A stretch of DNA of 64,000 bases from a bacterium HR33 (GTDB taxonomy: Bacteria > Gemmatimonadota > Gemmatimonadetes > Gemmatimonadales > GWC2-71-9), in contig BEIJ01000001.1 of NCBI GenBank assembly GCA_002923375.1, positions 1,116,001-1,180,000 of the forward strand, read 5' to 3'. The notes under the pieces are model-generated. The model was given only the letters and a program-made list of their open reading frames with translations, was not told the DNA's origin and did no database searches. Shown here in pieces: positions 9,100 through 16,723 of the stretch (positions are counted from its first letter, which is position 1; the number at the start of each line of letters is the position of its first letter). A program made the translations under genes and the position numbers.

Positions 9100-9135
9100 G
9101 GGGCATGGCGTTCGGTTCCCGAATCGCCATGCCCC
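9100..9135. terminator. Bidirectional terminator hairpin
   Basis: GGGGCATGGCG pairs perfectly with CGCCATGCCCC around a 14-base loop, between two convergent genes. There is no long T tract on the plus side (CTTAG follows), so termination is inferred from stem strength and position. Confidence 0.6.
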
Positions 9136-9174
9136 CTTAGCATTCCCGCCGCGCCGGGTCTCGAGGCGCCTCTC

Positions 9175-10239
9175 TCAGTTCGACCTCACTAGAAGGTGTA
9201 CCGCCTCCAGGTTCTGCCAGTCGCCACTGGCGGGTAGCCGCACGGGCGTACTGGCTCCCGTGCCCATATCGGTGGCGGTGAATTGGAGATGCCCGGTGAG
9301 CGTGGTAGTTCGAGCTTCCACCTTCATGCCGCCCACCGGAGCGACGTTGGGTTGGACCAGATAGGCAGGGTTTTGGTACCCGGTGTCGCTGTCTCCGGTG
9401 ATCGAGTATTCCCCCGCGGTGGCGAACCAGGAGGCGGACAAGTTGGCTAGGTTAGGTACAAAGATCGCACCCCTAGCCTCGTTCTCTTGGCCTGGGAAAG
9501 TGGTTGTCTGCTGGTGGATCTGGGGAGTGATCCATATTACCGCTGCCTGTTGCTGGGTGTTCAGCGGGTTGGCTCCGTACGCTACGCCCAGAGTGTACCT
9601 GCTGGTCTGACCTTCACCGGTGGGCACTCCGTCAATCTCCCAGATGCAGATCCACCACCCGTCTCTCTGCTGGCTCCCCGCGGAGATGGATGTGGTGGGG
9701 AGCCGAGTTATGGTGCTGGCTATGAACTGCGCGATGGGTCCTGCTTCGGATTCCCCGGTAGCGCTCAAAAAGCCCGATATAAGGTTTTGGAAGGCGCTGA
9801 CCTGTTCGCTTGCAGCCCATTCGCAGGCGGTTTTCGCGGTCCTGCTGGCGGTCCAGTTCCCCTGATCGCCGAGCCCGCCGTAGGTGCCGGACGCCTGGGA
9901 TCCGCTGAGCCGGCCGCTGAACTGTAGCCCGCCCACTACACCGTACGATATGGTATCGCCGCGGACTTGGCCCGAGACGCTGCCCACCAGCCCGCGGCCC
10001 GCGACGTAAAGCTGCCCGGACAGCGAGTTGCCCGATTGCTCCAGGGTCACGCAAAAGATTCCCTGGAGTTGGCTCTGGGTAGACTGGAAGCTTCCCTCCC
10101 AGACTCCGGCTACCTGTGGCGGCTCTTGGGGTTGGGTAGGCCCGCCTTCGCCGCAGGCGAGCCAGAGTGAACTCAAAATTGCCAGTATGGAAAATTGAAG
10201 GGGAAAGAGCGGCGATCTCCGGTTACCATAAGACGCCAT
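9175..10239 (-). CDS. Lipoprotein with beta-rich N-terminal domain
   Basis: AAGGAGG lies 7 bases before ATG 10239. The signal ends in the lipobox LWLAC (C29), followed by GEGGPTQPQEPP, a tail common in Gemmatimonadota lipoproteins. Residues 40-135 form a beta-sandwich pattern (VAGVWEGSFQS, LEQSGNSLSGQLYV, GTYGGLGDQGNWTASR) as in small lipid- or sugar-binding surface domains. The remaining 200 residues contain a second domain with many Gln, Thr and aromatic residues and no motif I recognise. It ends convergently with the beta-barrel gene. Function unknown. Confidence 0.7.
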   Translation of the reverse strand: MASYGNRRSPLFPLQFSILAILSSLWLACGEGGPTQPQEPPQVAGVWEGSFQSTQSQLQGIFCVTLEQSGNSLSGQLYVAGRGLVGSVSGQVRGDTISYGVVGGLQFSGRLSGSQASGTYGGLGDQGNWTASRTAKTACEWAASEQVSAFQNLISGFLSATGESEAGPIAQFIASTITRLPTTSISAGSQQRDGWWICIWEIDGVPTGEGQTSRYTLGVAYGANPLNTQQQAAVIWITPQIHQQTTTFPGQENEARGAIFVPNLANLSASWFATAGEYSITGDSDTGYQNPAYLVQPNVAPVGGMKVEARTTTLTGHLQFTATDMGTGASTPVRLPASGDWQNLEAVHLLVRSN

Positions 10240-10466
10240 GTCACAATTCCTCCTTCGCTACGACTATTGCACGGCGTTTTTATGGTCGTGGCGACCACCA
10301 AAGCGCCCGACGGCGCCGGTCGTTAGTAGTGGTTTCTCGATCCTCTCTGTATAGCTGGGATAGTGATTGTAGGCGACCTCTGCCGCTGCTTCAAGTCCCA
10401 GCCCGGCTGGCTCGGGTTCGCTGCTGCACCAGGGTTCCGCGCTGGGCGTTGCGGTCCGCGCCGCTG

Positions 10467-11330
10467 CTAGCCCGAACCAGAGGCGGGAGGCACTACAACG
10501 TGTTCCTCACTGCGCTGCTCCGCCTGGTACCAGCGCACGAACATGACCGACATCACGCCTAGAATGAGCAACCCTCCGGCCACCTTCATGACCAGTCCCG
10601 CCACTTGTTGATCGGAAACGGCCGAGATCCCGCTCACTCGGGGTGCAAGCTCGTACAAGGTGTAAATCGGATATTGGGAGAACGTAAAGAAGGAGGCGGG
10701 CACCGTCGGCAATAGCAAATTCAACGCAAGGTACCCGATTCGGCCCGGATAAGACATGGGCTTCAGTTCCGGCACTCGGCCCAGGGCGGGCCACCAGAAA
10801 ACGAAACCTGTTGCCACCACGGTAAGGTCCATGGCGAAGACGCCCAGTTGGCTTCCGGCCAGCCCGTTGATCGCCGCCGGCGTGTGTGACACCACGAGCA
10901 CGGTGTTGGCGATCGCCAAAGGAAGGAGGGGACGGGTAAGCATACGGGCTGTGCGAAACACCCAGCGGGGCCGGATCATTCTGCGCAACAGCCAGCGGGG
11001 CATGCCTAGGAGCATGAGTCCGGGAGCGATGTAGCCGATGAGCAGGTATTGGACCGTTTTGGCGCTCAGGAGATAACCGGCCGCCAGGGCGCCTACGGGC
11101 CAGTCGAGACCCACCCAGAGCAGCAGCCAGCCCAGAAGGAAAAGGAATATGTGGCGGCGGGTGGTCGGGCCGTCGTCGGCGGCGAACTTTTTAGGCTCCA
11201 GCCTGCGAATCGCCCAAAAGTAAAGCCCTATCAGCAGGCCCACGAACGCCCAGATCCCGGGATACGCCTGCCATTCCCAGCTCCAAGGCGTGCCGAGCTG
11301 GGCGGAACACCACCATCTCAGCGAGTCCAC
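10467..11330 (-). CDS. ctaG: Caa3-type cytochrome oxidase assembly protein (CtaG/COG3336 family)
   Basis: This 287-residue polytopic membrane protein has about seven hydrophobic segments. Family signatures are visible: WEWQAYPGIWAFVGLLIGLY, GPVGALAAGYLLSAKTVQYLL-type helix 2, LLGMPRWLLR, and VSHTPAAINGLAG. The family helps copper insertion or assembly of caa3 oxidase. Its start overlaps the end of the SCO1 gene by 13 bp, so the two are translated together, which supports a copper-delivery job. No oxidase subunit genes are in this window. Confidence 0.85.
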   Translation of the reverse strand: MDSLRWWCSAQLGTPWSWEWQAYPGIWAFVGLLIGLYFWAIRRLEPKKFAADDGPTTRRHIFLFLLGWLLLWVGLDWPVGALAAGYLLSAKTVQYLLIGYIAPGLMLLGMPRWLLRRMIRPRWVFRTARMLTRPLLPLAIANTVLVVSHTPAAINGLAGSQLGVFAMDLTVVATGFVFWWPALGRVPELKPMSYPGRIGYLALNLLLPTVPASFFTFSQYPIYTLYELAPRVSGISAVSDQQVAGLVMKVAGGLLILGVMSVMFVRWYQAEQRSEEHVVVPPASGSG

Positions 11331-11956
11331 TCTCCGGCTAGCAATCGGGGCAGGTCACGGGCCCAGTCTTCCTGGCGGGTCCCGAAAGGATAGACGAACC
11401 GGGCCAGGTTGTCCGGGGTGAAGGCGATCACGTAGCCGGCGTGGGCGACGGTGTAGCCCCCTTTCGGTGTGGGGGCGGACTCGATCACAGCCGGTGGAAC
11501 GTTGAGCTCGTCCTGCATCCGCCGGACGGTGGCGCTGTCGCCGGTGAGGCCTACGAAGGATGGGCTGAACTGCCCGAGCCACTCCTTGAGACGTTCCGGA
11601 GTGTCGCGTGTCGGGTCGGTGGTGACGAAGACGACCCGGATCCGGGATGCATCCGATGCGCTGAGGTTGTCTATCACCCGGGCCAAGTTAGCCATGTGTA
11701 CGGGGCAGACGTCCGGGCAGTGGGTGTATCCGAAGAACAAAAGCGTCAGTTTGCCGTCGGTAGCTTGCCGGAAATCGAAAGGTTGGCCCTGGGCGTCGGT
11801 AAGAACCACCTCCGGTTTGGGCAGCGGTTCTACCAGCGCCACTCCGCTCCACGCTTCTGCAGAGCCTTCCCCTGCCGAACACCCGGCGGCGATCCAAGAG
11901 GCCAGAGCCAGGCTGGCGATCAGTGAGGTGGTACCTGCGGTGCGCACGAAAGGCAA
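11318..11956 (-). CDS. SCO1/SenC copper chaperone lipoprotein
   Basis: 212 residues with a lipoprotein signal (WIAAGC, C26) and a thioredoxin fold. The copper site is complete: C80 and C84 in CPDVC and H172 in VAHAGY. SCO proteins deliver copper to the CuA centre of cytochrome c oxidase or reduce its cysteines in the periplasm. It is the first gene of a two-gene operon with ctaG. It diverges from the DUF72 gene across 200 bp that hold a tandem 12-mer at 12070-12093. Confidence 0.93.
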   Translation of the reverse strand: MPFVRTAGTTSLIASLALASWIAAGCSAGEGSAEAWSGVALVEPLPKPEVVLTDAQGQPFDFRQATDGKLTLLFFGYTHCPDVCPVHMANLARVIDNLSASDASRIRVVFVTTDPTRDTPERLKEWLGQFSPSFVGLTGDSATVRRMQDELNVPPAVIESAPTPKGGYTVAHAGYVIAFTPDNLARFVYPFGTRQEDWARDLPRLLAGEWTR

Positions 11957-12069
11957 AATAGTTTGCGTGCGCTAGCGGTACAATTGCAACGGGATTGCTG
12001 GGGGCAGGGGAGGCGGGCGCGGGCGGATGTGTCGGGCTTCCCAGGCAGCCTGGCTGTGCAATAGGTGAC

Positions 12070-12093
12070 GAAAATATCACAGAAAATATCACA
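12070..12093. repeat. Exact 12-bp tandem repeat in a divergent promoter
   Basis: GAAAATATCACA occurs twice back to back, in an AT-rich patch between the SCO1 and DUF72 starts. On the minus strand each unit reads TGTGATATTTTC, whose TGTGA resembles a CRP/FNR-type half-site. It may be a paired regulator site. No start site can be assigned. Confidence 0.5.
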
Positions 12094-12156
12094 TGTTGCC
12101 GGGTCGGCCACAGCCGACAGGAAGGGTTTGGCGTGGGATTAGATTTCACCGGGACT

Positions 12157-13047
12157 ATGGTTCGCTTCGGAGTTGCCGGCTGGGACTACAGGGACTGGTG
12201 GGGTGTGGTCTATCCCGCCACCAGGCCCCGGGGCTTCGATCCCCTGGCCTACCTGGCGCGATACTTCGATACCATAGAAATAAACTCGACCTTTTACAGG
12301 CCGGCCGATCCCCAAGCCGCGGCCCGGTGGAGTAAGCGTGTCTCCCACAACCGCAACTTCAAGTTCACCGTGAAACTGTGGCAGCGCTTCACCCATCAGC
12401 GCGATACCGCATGGAGCCCGCAAGAAGTGAACCTGGTGCGCGAGCCTCTGGAACAGCTGCTGGAAGCCGGACGCCTGGGCTGCCTGCTCGCCCAGTTCCC
12501 CTGGTCTTTCAAGCGGACTCCTGAATCCCGAGAGTGGCTGGAGGACTTGGTGAACGCGTTCTCCAACTACCCGCTCGCCATAGAGGTGCGCCACTCCTCT
12601 TGGAACGTGCCCGAGTTCTACGCTTCGCTGAGCGAGTATGGAGTGGGCGTCGTCAACATCGACCAGCCGGTTTTCAGAAACTCCATCAAGCCCGGCGCTC
12701 AAGTGACGGCCGACATAGGCTACGTTAGGCTCCACGGCCGAAACTACGAGAACTGGTTCAGCGAGAACGCCGAGCCGCATGAACGCTACGACTATCTCTA
12801 CAGCGCCGAAGAACTGAAACCTTGGATCGAGCGGATCCACGAAGTGGCCGAGCGCGCGCGGGAAACCTACGTGATCGCCAACAACCATTACCGCGGCCAG
12901 GCAGCGGTGAACGCGGCGATGCTGCGCAAGCTGCACGGCGGCGGAGAGGTGGAAGTGCCGCCGGAACTTGAGGAGGCTTACCGCTCGGTGCTGGCCCCGC
13001 TGGGCATCAAGGCTGCAGCCCCGGAAGCCCCCCGACTTCCGCTCTGA
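12157..13047 (+). CDS. DUF72 (YecE-like) family protein
   Basis: 296 residues from ATG 12157, chosen because the family begins there with VRFGVAGWDYRDWWG. The TIM-barrel-like pattern is intact: FDTIEINSTFYRPAD, FKFTVKLWQRFTHQ, LAIEVRHSSW, and YVRLHGRNYENWF near the C-terminus. The biochemical function of DUF72 is not established; conserved acidic and aromatic residues suggest an enzyme. Its last 70 bp overlap the radical SAM gene on the other strand tail to tail, an arrangement hard to lose by chance. A second, diverged DUF72 is at 36920. Confidence 0.88.
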   Translation: MVRFGVAGWDYRDWWGVVYPATRPRGFDPLAYLARYFDTIEINSTFYRPADPQAAARWSKRVSHNRNFKFTVKLWQRFTHQRDTAWSPQEVNLVREPLEQLLEAGRLGCLLAQFPWSFKRTPESREWLEDLVNAFSNYPLAIEVRHSSWNVPEFYASLSEYGVGVVNIDQPVFRNSIKPGAQVTADIGYVRLHGRNYENWFSENAEPHERYDYLYSAEELKPWIERIHEVAERARETYVIANNHYRGQAAVNAAMLRKLHGGGEVEVPPELEEAYRSVLAPLGIKAAAPEAPRLPL

Positions 13048-14093
13048 CCCAGCGGTAGAGCCAGCTGGATCTCGAACTCCGCCCACCCGGAGGCATCCAA
13101 GGGATCGACGGTGGGGACGCCCACTTCCCGGGCGATCTTTCCGAACCGACACTTGAGAGCCGCAGCGTAGGCGGGAGGCGCCGCGCCGGATCCGGTATAC
13201 GCCCGCCGATATCGATCCGCCAGGCGCGGGAAGCGCCGCTCCAGGATCGGCAGCAGCAGGGGGCGTACTGCGGGGTAAAGCCTGAGGGGCCCGCACCGGG
13301 CATAGCAGGCGCCGTGTTCCTTGGCCGCCTCTAACAGTTTCCTTAAGGAGGACACGCGATCGGTGATACCGGGCAGCACCGGCGCTACCAGTACGCCAGC
13401 GTTGATTCCGGCAGCGGTGAGCCTGGCGAGTGCCCGGAGTCTCGCATGGGGCATGGGCGAGCGGGGCTCGAACAAGCGAATCAGAGACCGGCTGGCGGCT
13501 ATAATGGAAATGTTCACCGACAAGCGATGCCGCTGTTTCAACTCGCAAAGCAGCGGTATGTCCCTCACCACCAGGGGACTCTTGGTGATGATCTCGAGCC
13601 TCAGCGGAAAAGCGGTACGGAGGCGCTGCAGCACGGCTCTAGTGATTCCGTACTTTCGCTCAGCCGGCTGGTAAGGGTCGGTGGCGGTGCCTATCACCAA
13701 TGTTTCTTTAGCCGGGATGCCGCGGCTTCGAGCCGCGATTCGGGATAAATCATGCTCCAACGCGCGCAGTACCGACTCCGAACGCTTGACGAAAATATTC
13801 TTCTCGAATCCTTCGACTCCCCGCCGGCCGCGGAGGTTGCGAAAGGTAGCGGCGTCTATCAGTCCGCCGTCGCGGGCCCGTTCGGTCACGTAGCGGTGGG
13901 CGAAGCGAGCGTAACAGTAACTGCAGCCGAACTCGCAACCCACGTAGGGATTGAAAGACCAGCAACCTATGCCGGTGGATTCCGGAGGATTCAAAACCGA
14001 GCGCGCTTCATGCTCCAAGAACAGCGTCCCCCTGAGCTGCCGGCCCAGGACCGGGAGCGAAGCAAGACGCTGCGGAGCGACGGGTCGAGTCAT
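12978..14093 (-). CDS. Rv2578c/PA0069-type radical SAM protein
   Basis: 371 residues from ATG 14093. The 4Fe-4S cluster motif is C53, C57, C60 in NPYVGCEFGCSYCYARF. The barrel continues with VIGTATDPYQPAERKYGITR, EIITKSPLVVRDIPLL and GVLVAPVLPGITD. The family is related to spore photoproduct lyase, and a nucleic-acid repair or modification role has been guessed but not proven. The gene starts 8 bp from a repeat motif that also precedes imuB, which fits a DNA-damage link. The C-terminal 25 residues are low-complexity and lie in the part overlapping DUF72. Confidence 0.87.
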   Translation of the reverse strand: MTRPVAPQRLASLPVLGRQLRGTLFLEHEARSVLNPPESTGIGCWSFNPYVGCEFGCSYCYARFAHRYVTERARDGGLIDAATFRNLRGRRGVEGFEKNIFVKRSESVLRALEHDLSRIAARSRGIPAKETLVIGTATDPYQPAERKYGITRAVLQRLRTAFPLRLEIITKSPLVVRDIPLLCELKQRHRLSVNISIIAASRSLIRLFEPRSPMPHARLRALARLTAAGINAGVLVAPVLPGITDRVSSLRKLLEAAKEHGACYARCGPLRLYPAVRPLLLPILERRFPRLADRYRRAYTGSGAAPPAYAAALKCRFGKIAREVGVPTVDPLDASGWAEFEIQLALPLGQSGSRGASGAAALMPSGASTER

Positions 14094-14101
14094 TGCCAAA
14101 T

Positions 14102-14118
14102 CCCGAATATAACCCGAA
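14102..14118 (-). promoter_or_regulatory. Candidate operator/promoter of the radical SAM gene
   Basis: CCCGAATATAACCCGAA differs from the imuB site (7424-7440) at one of 17 positions. On the minus strand the centre reads TTATATT, which could double as a -10 element. It lies only 8 bp before the ATG, so the transcript would be nearly leaderless or the site would block ribosome or polymerase access. Confidence 0.45.
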
Positions 14119-14290
14119 CCCCAGGCCGGACAAGCCCGGACGCTTTGCCTACGAAGCTCGGCGAACTTATGCCGCGAGCCGGACCCAAGTTATCCGGCCT
14201 GCGGGTACGGGCCGCCCTGGCGGCCGCCGGTTTTCGAGATACTTTTGCGAGCCGTTCAGACCGTTTCGGGTCCGATCAGAGGGGGGCACC

Positions 14291-14908
14291 GTGGCCATAC
14301 GTCTTTTGCCGCGCGAGGAGGAGTTTTTCGATCTCTTCGTGGAAGTCGCTACCCGGGCGGCGGAAGCCGCGGGTCTGTTGTACGATCTTTTCACCCATCC
14401 GGAGCGACAGCAGTACTGCGTGGACTCGATCAAGCGCCTAGAAAACGAGGCCGACGACCTCACCCACGAGTTGGTGAACCGTTTGGACCGGACGTTTATC
14501 ACTCCCATAGATCGCGAGGACATACATCTGTTGGCTTCGGATTTGGACGATGTCATAGACCGCATCGACGGAACCGCCCGGAGGGCGGAGATCTTCCGGC
14601 TGGGTCCCGCTCCCGCGGGGATCGCGGACCTGTGCGACGTGGTACGGAGGATCACCGCCGAGGTAGCCGAGGCGGTGCGCAAGCTGCGGGGCAGAAACGA
14701 CGTCATGAAGCACTGCATCGAGGCCAAACGGCTGGAGGAAGAGGGAGACGCGGTGTACCACGAGATGTTGGGTCGCCTGTTCGACACCGAGCGCGACCCG
14801 ATAGGCATCATCAAATGGAAGGAGATTTACGATAACCTCGAGACCGCGATCGACGAGGCGGAGGACGTGGCCAACGATCTGGAGTCGATCGTGATCAAGC
14901 ACGCCTGA
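14291..14908 (+). CDS. DUF47/PhoU-like phosphate transport regulator
   Basis: 205 residues from GTG 14291; the frame is open upstream to 14093 but the family begins with MAIRLLPREEEFFDLF. It is an all-helical PhoU-like protein with acidic metal-site helices (RLENEADDLTHELVNRLDRTF, PIDREDIHLLASDLDDVIDRID, and EIYDNLETAIDEAEDVANDLE). The family accompanies Pit transporters and is thought to modulate them in response to phosphate. Its TGA overlaps the ATG of pit by one base, so the two are translationally coupled. Confidence 0.93.
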   Translation: MAIRLLPREEEFFDLFVEVATRAAEAAGLLYDLFTHPERQQYCVDSIKRLENEADDLTHELVNRLDRTFITPIDREDIHLLASDLDDVIDRIDGTARRAEIFRLGPAPAGIADLCDVVRRITAEVAEAVRKLRGRNDVMKHCIEAKRLEEEGDAVYHEMLGRLFDTERDPIGIIKWKEIYDNLETAIDEAEDVANDLESIVIKHA

Positions 14909-15942
14909 TGGAGGGTAGCGTCGGGTACGTACTGGCGATCGTACTGGTTGCCCTGGTCTTCGATTTCATAAACGGCTTTCACGATGCGGCCAACTCCATA
15001 GCCACCGTCGTCTCTACCCGCGTGCTGTCCCCTCTCGCCGCGGTGGTGTGGGCTGCGTTCTGGAATTTCGTAGCCGCTTTCACCTTCGGCACGGCGATCG
15101 CCAAGACGGTGGGGAGCGGGATGATCGACCTGAGCGTAGTGGATCCCACGGTCATCCTGGGCGGGTTGTTGGGAGCCATCATCTGGGATCTCATCACGTG
15201 GTGGTTCGGGCTCCCCACCTCTTCGTCTCACGCATTGGTCGGCGGTTACGCCGGCGCTGCGATGGCGAAGGCGGGTTTCGCCTCGATCATCCCCCACGGC
15301 TGGATCAAGACCCTGGCATTCATAGTCATCGCTCCGCTTCTGGGTATGGTCCTGGCTGTCAGCCTCACGGTGATCCTCTCCTGGACGCTGCGCCGCCAGA
15401 CGCCCCGGCGGGTGGATCGAGCTTTTCGCCTCCTCCAGCTGGTGTCGGCGGCCCTGTACTCTCTGGGACACGGCACCAACGACGCCCAGAAAACAATGGG
15501 AATCATCGTGGCGCTCTTGGTTTCGAGCCAGGCTCTGTTCGAGAACTTTCCCATCCGCGCCTTCCATCTAACCGGCGCGGAGGTAGTTCCCACCTGGGTG
15601 ATTCTTTCGGCTCACGCGGCGATCGCGCTGGGGACGCTGGCGGGCGGGTGGAGGATCGTCAAAACCATGGGCCAGAGAATCACCAAGCTCAGGCCTTTCG
15701 GGGGCTTTTGCGCCGAGACCAGCGGAGCGATGACCCTGTTTCTGGCCTCCCATTTCGGAATTCCGGTGAGCACCACTCACACCATCACCGGAGCAATCGC
15801 GGGAGTGGGTGCGGCCAATCGCCTCAGCTCGGTGCGGTGGATGGTAGCGGGCCGGATCGTGTGGGCCTGGATCCTCACCATACCCGCGTCGGCCGGTATC
15901 GCCGGGATCAGCTACGTGGCGATCCGCCTGATGGGCGGCTAG
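14908..15942 (+). CDS. pit: Low-affinity inorganic phosphate transporter (PiT family)
   Basis: 344 residues with ten or so membrane helices. The duplicated PiT signature is present in both halves: FDFINGFHDAANSIATVVSTR near the N-terminus and GHGTNDAQKTMGIIV in the second half, with GLPTSSSHALVGG and GIPVSTTHTITGAI loops. It imports phosphate, usually as a metal-phosphate complex, by proton symport at the inner membrane. It forms a two-gene operon with the PhoU-like regulator. The 3' end overlaps the kinase-like gene on the other strand by 35 bp. Confidence 0.95.
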   Translation: MEGSVGYVLAIVLVALVFDFINGFHDAANSIATVVSTRVLSPLAAVVWAAFWNFVAAFTFGTAIAKTVGSGMIDLSVVDPTVILGGLLGAIIWDLITWWFGLPTSSSHALVGGYAGAAMAKAGFASIIPHGWIKTLAFIVIAPLLGMVLAVSLTVILSWTLRRQTPRRVDRAFRLLQLVSAALYSLGHGTNDAQKTMGIIVALLVSSQALFENFPIRAFHLTGAEVVPTWVILSAHAAIALGTLAGGWRIVKTMGQRITKLRPFGGFCAETSGAMTLFLASHFGIPVSTTHTITGAIAGVGAANRLSSVRWMVAGRIVWAWILTIPASAGIAGISYVAIRLMGG

Positions 15943-16621
15943 AAGTGCGCTCCGGGGCGGCGCTCAAGTCCAGCATCTTGACGCCCCCGGCATACTCGGT
16001 CACGGGGGCCGCGGCCAAGTTGCTGAGCTTCCGCAAATCGTTCCCTATCTTGAAAGCGGCGTCGCGGATGATCTCGATGGAACGGCGCTGCTCGTCGGTC
16101 AGCTGAGATGCAGCCTCGCTCAAGAGCTGGCTTTCCGCCACGATCGCCGTGAGAGCGTTGTTGATCTGATGGCGGACCGTTATGGCGAACTGGCCGACGG
16201 TGGCCAGGCGCTCGTTCGCCAAAGCCCGGGTGTAGTGCTCGTGGAGCTGCTCCGAGAGCCAGCCCACGCTTATGGCCAGCGTACCGTAGGCAATGTAGAT
16301 CGGAACGGTAATCCGCCAATCGTCGGGAGTGTAATTGAGAGCCACCACGATCTGTACCGCCACGAACAGCGCAGTCCCCATCAGCAATCCGGCCACGGCA
16401 CCCTTCAAGCCGTAGTGCAACGACAACAGAAAAGCGGGAGCCAAAGTTACCAGCCATACCAGCTCGTCGTACATGCCGGGATCGTCGGGCAGGACGATCT
16501 GAGACACCACGGGCATCATATAGGCGGCCACACAGTACAGCCAAAAGCGAGGCTCCAGTTTGGGCCGGTGCGCCATGGGAGGGAATCCCACCAGGGTGAG
16601 TATTCGATCGTGGAGGCTCAT
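15908..16621 (-). CDS. Membrane protein with a lone histidine-kinase dimerisation (HisKA) domain
   Basis: 237 residues with four or five hydrophobic segments in the first 120 (FWLYCVAAYMMPVVS, LAPAFLLSLHYGLKG, GLLMGTALFVAVQIVVAL). A dimerisation/phosphotransfer helix pair follows, ERLATVGQFAITVRHQINNAL with phospho-acceptor H151. The chain ends shortly after this, so the ATP-binding HATPase domain is absent. It may be a truncated kinase or a phosphotransfer partner that needs another kinase. No response regulator is adjacent. The tail overlaps pit. Confidence 0.7.
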   Translation of the reverse strand: MSLHDRILTLVGFPPMAHRPKLEPRFWLYCVAAYMMPVVSQIVLPDDPGMYDELVWLVTLAPAFLLSLHYGLKGAVAGLLMGTALFVAVQIVVALNYTPDDWRITVPIYIAYGTLAISVGWLSEQLHEHYTRALANERLATVGQFAITVRHQINNALTAIVAESQLLSEAASQLTDEQRRSIEIIRDAAFKIGNDLRKLSNLAAAPVTEYAGGVKMLDLSAAPERTSSRPSGGSPRS

Positions 16622-16723
16622 AACATCGCTCCGGATGGTCGGCCAAGGTCGCTGAATCTCAAGCTACGCTTCCGCCGGGGGCCCAAATCTCGCCAATATT
16701 GCCCGAATATCAAGTTGGCGCCT

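Noticed and set aside
16691-16711. AATATTGCCCGAATATC as a third copy of the imuB/radical SAM motif
   Set aside because: Only one CCCGAA half is present, and the following positions do not match; too weak to include.
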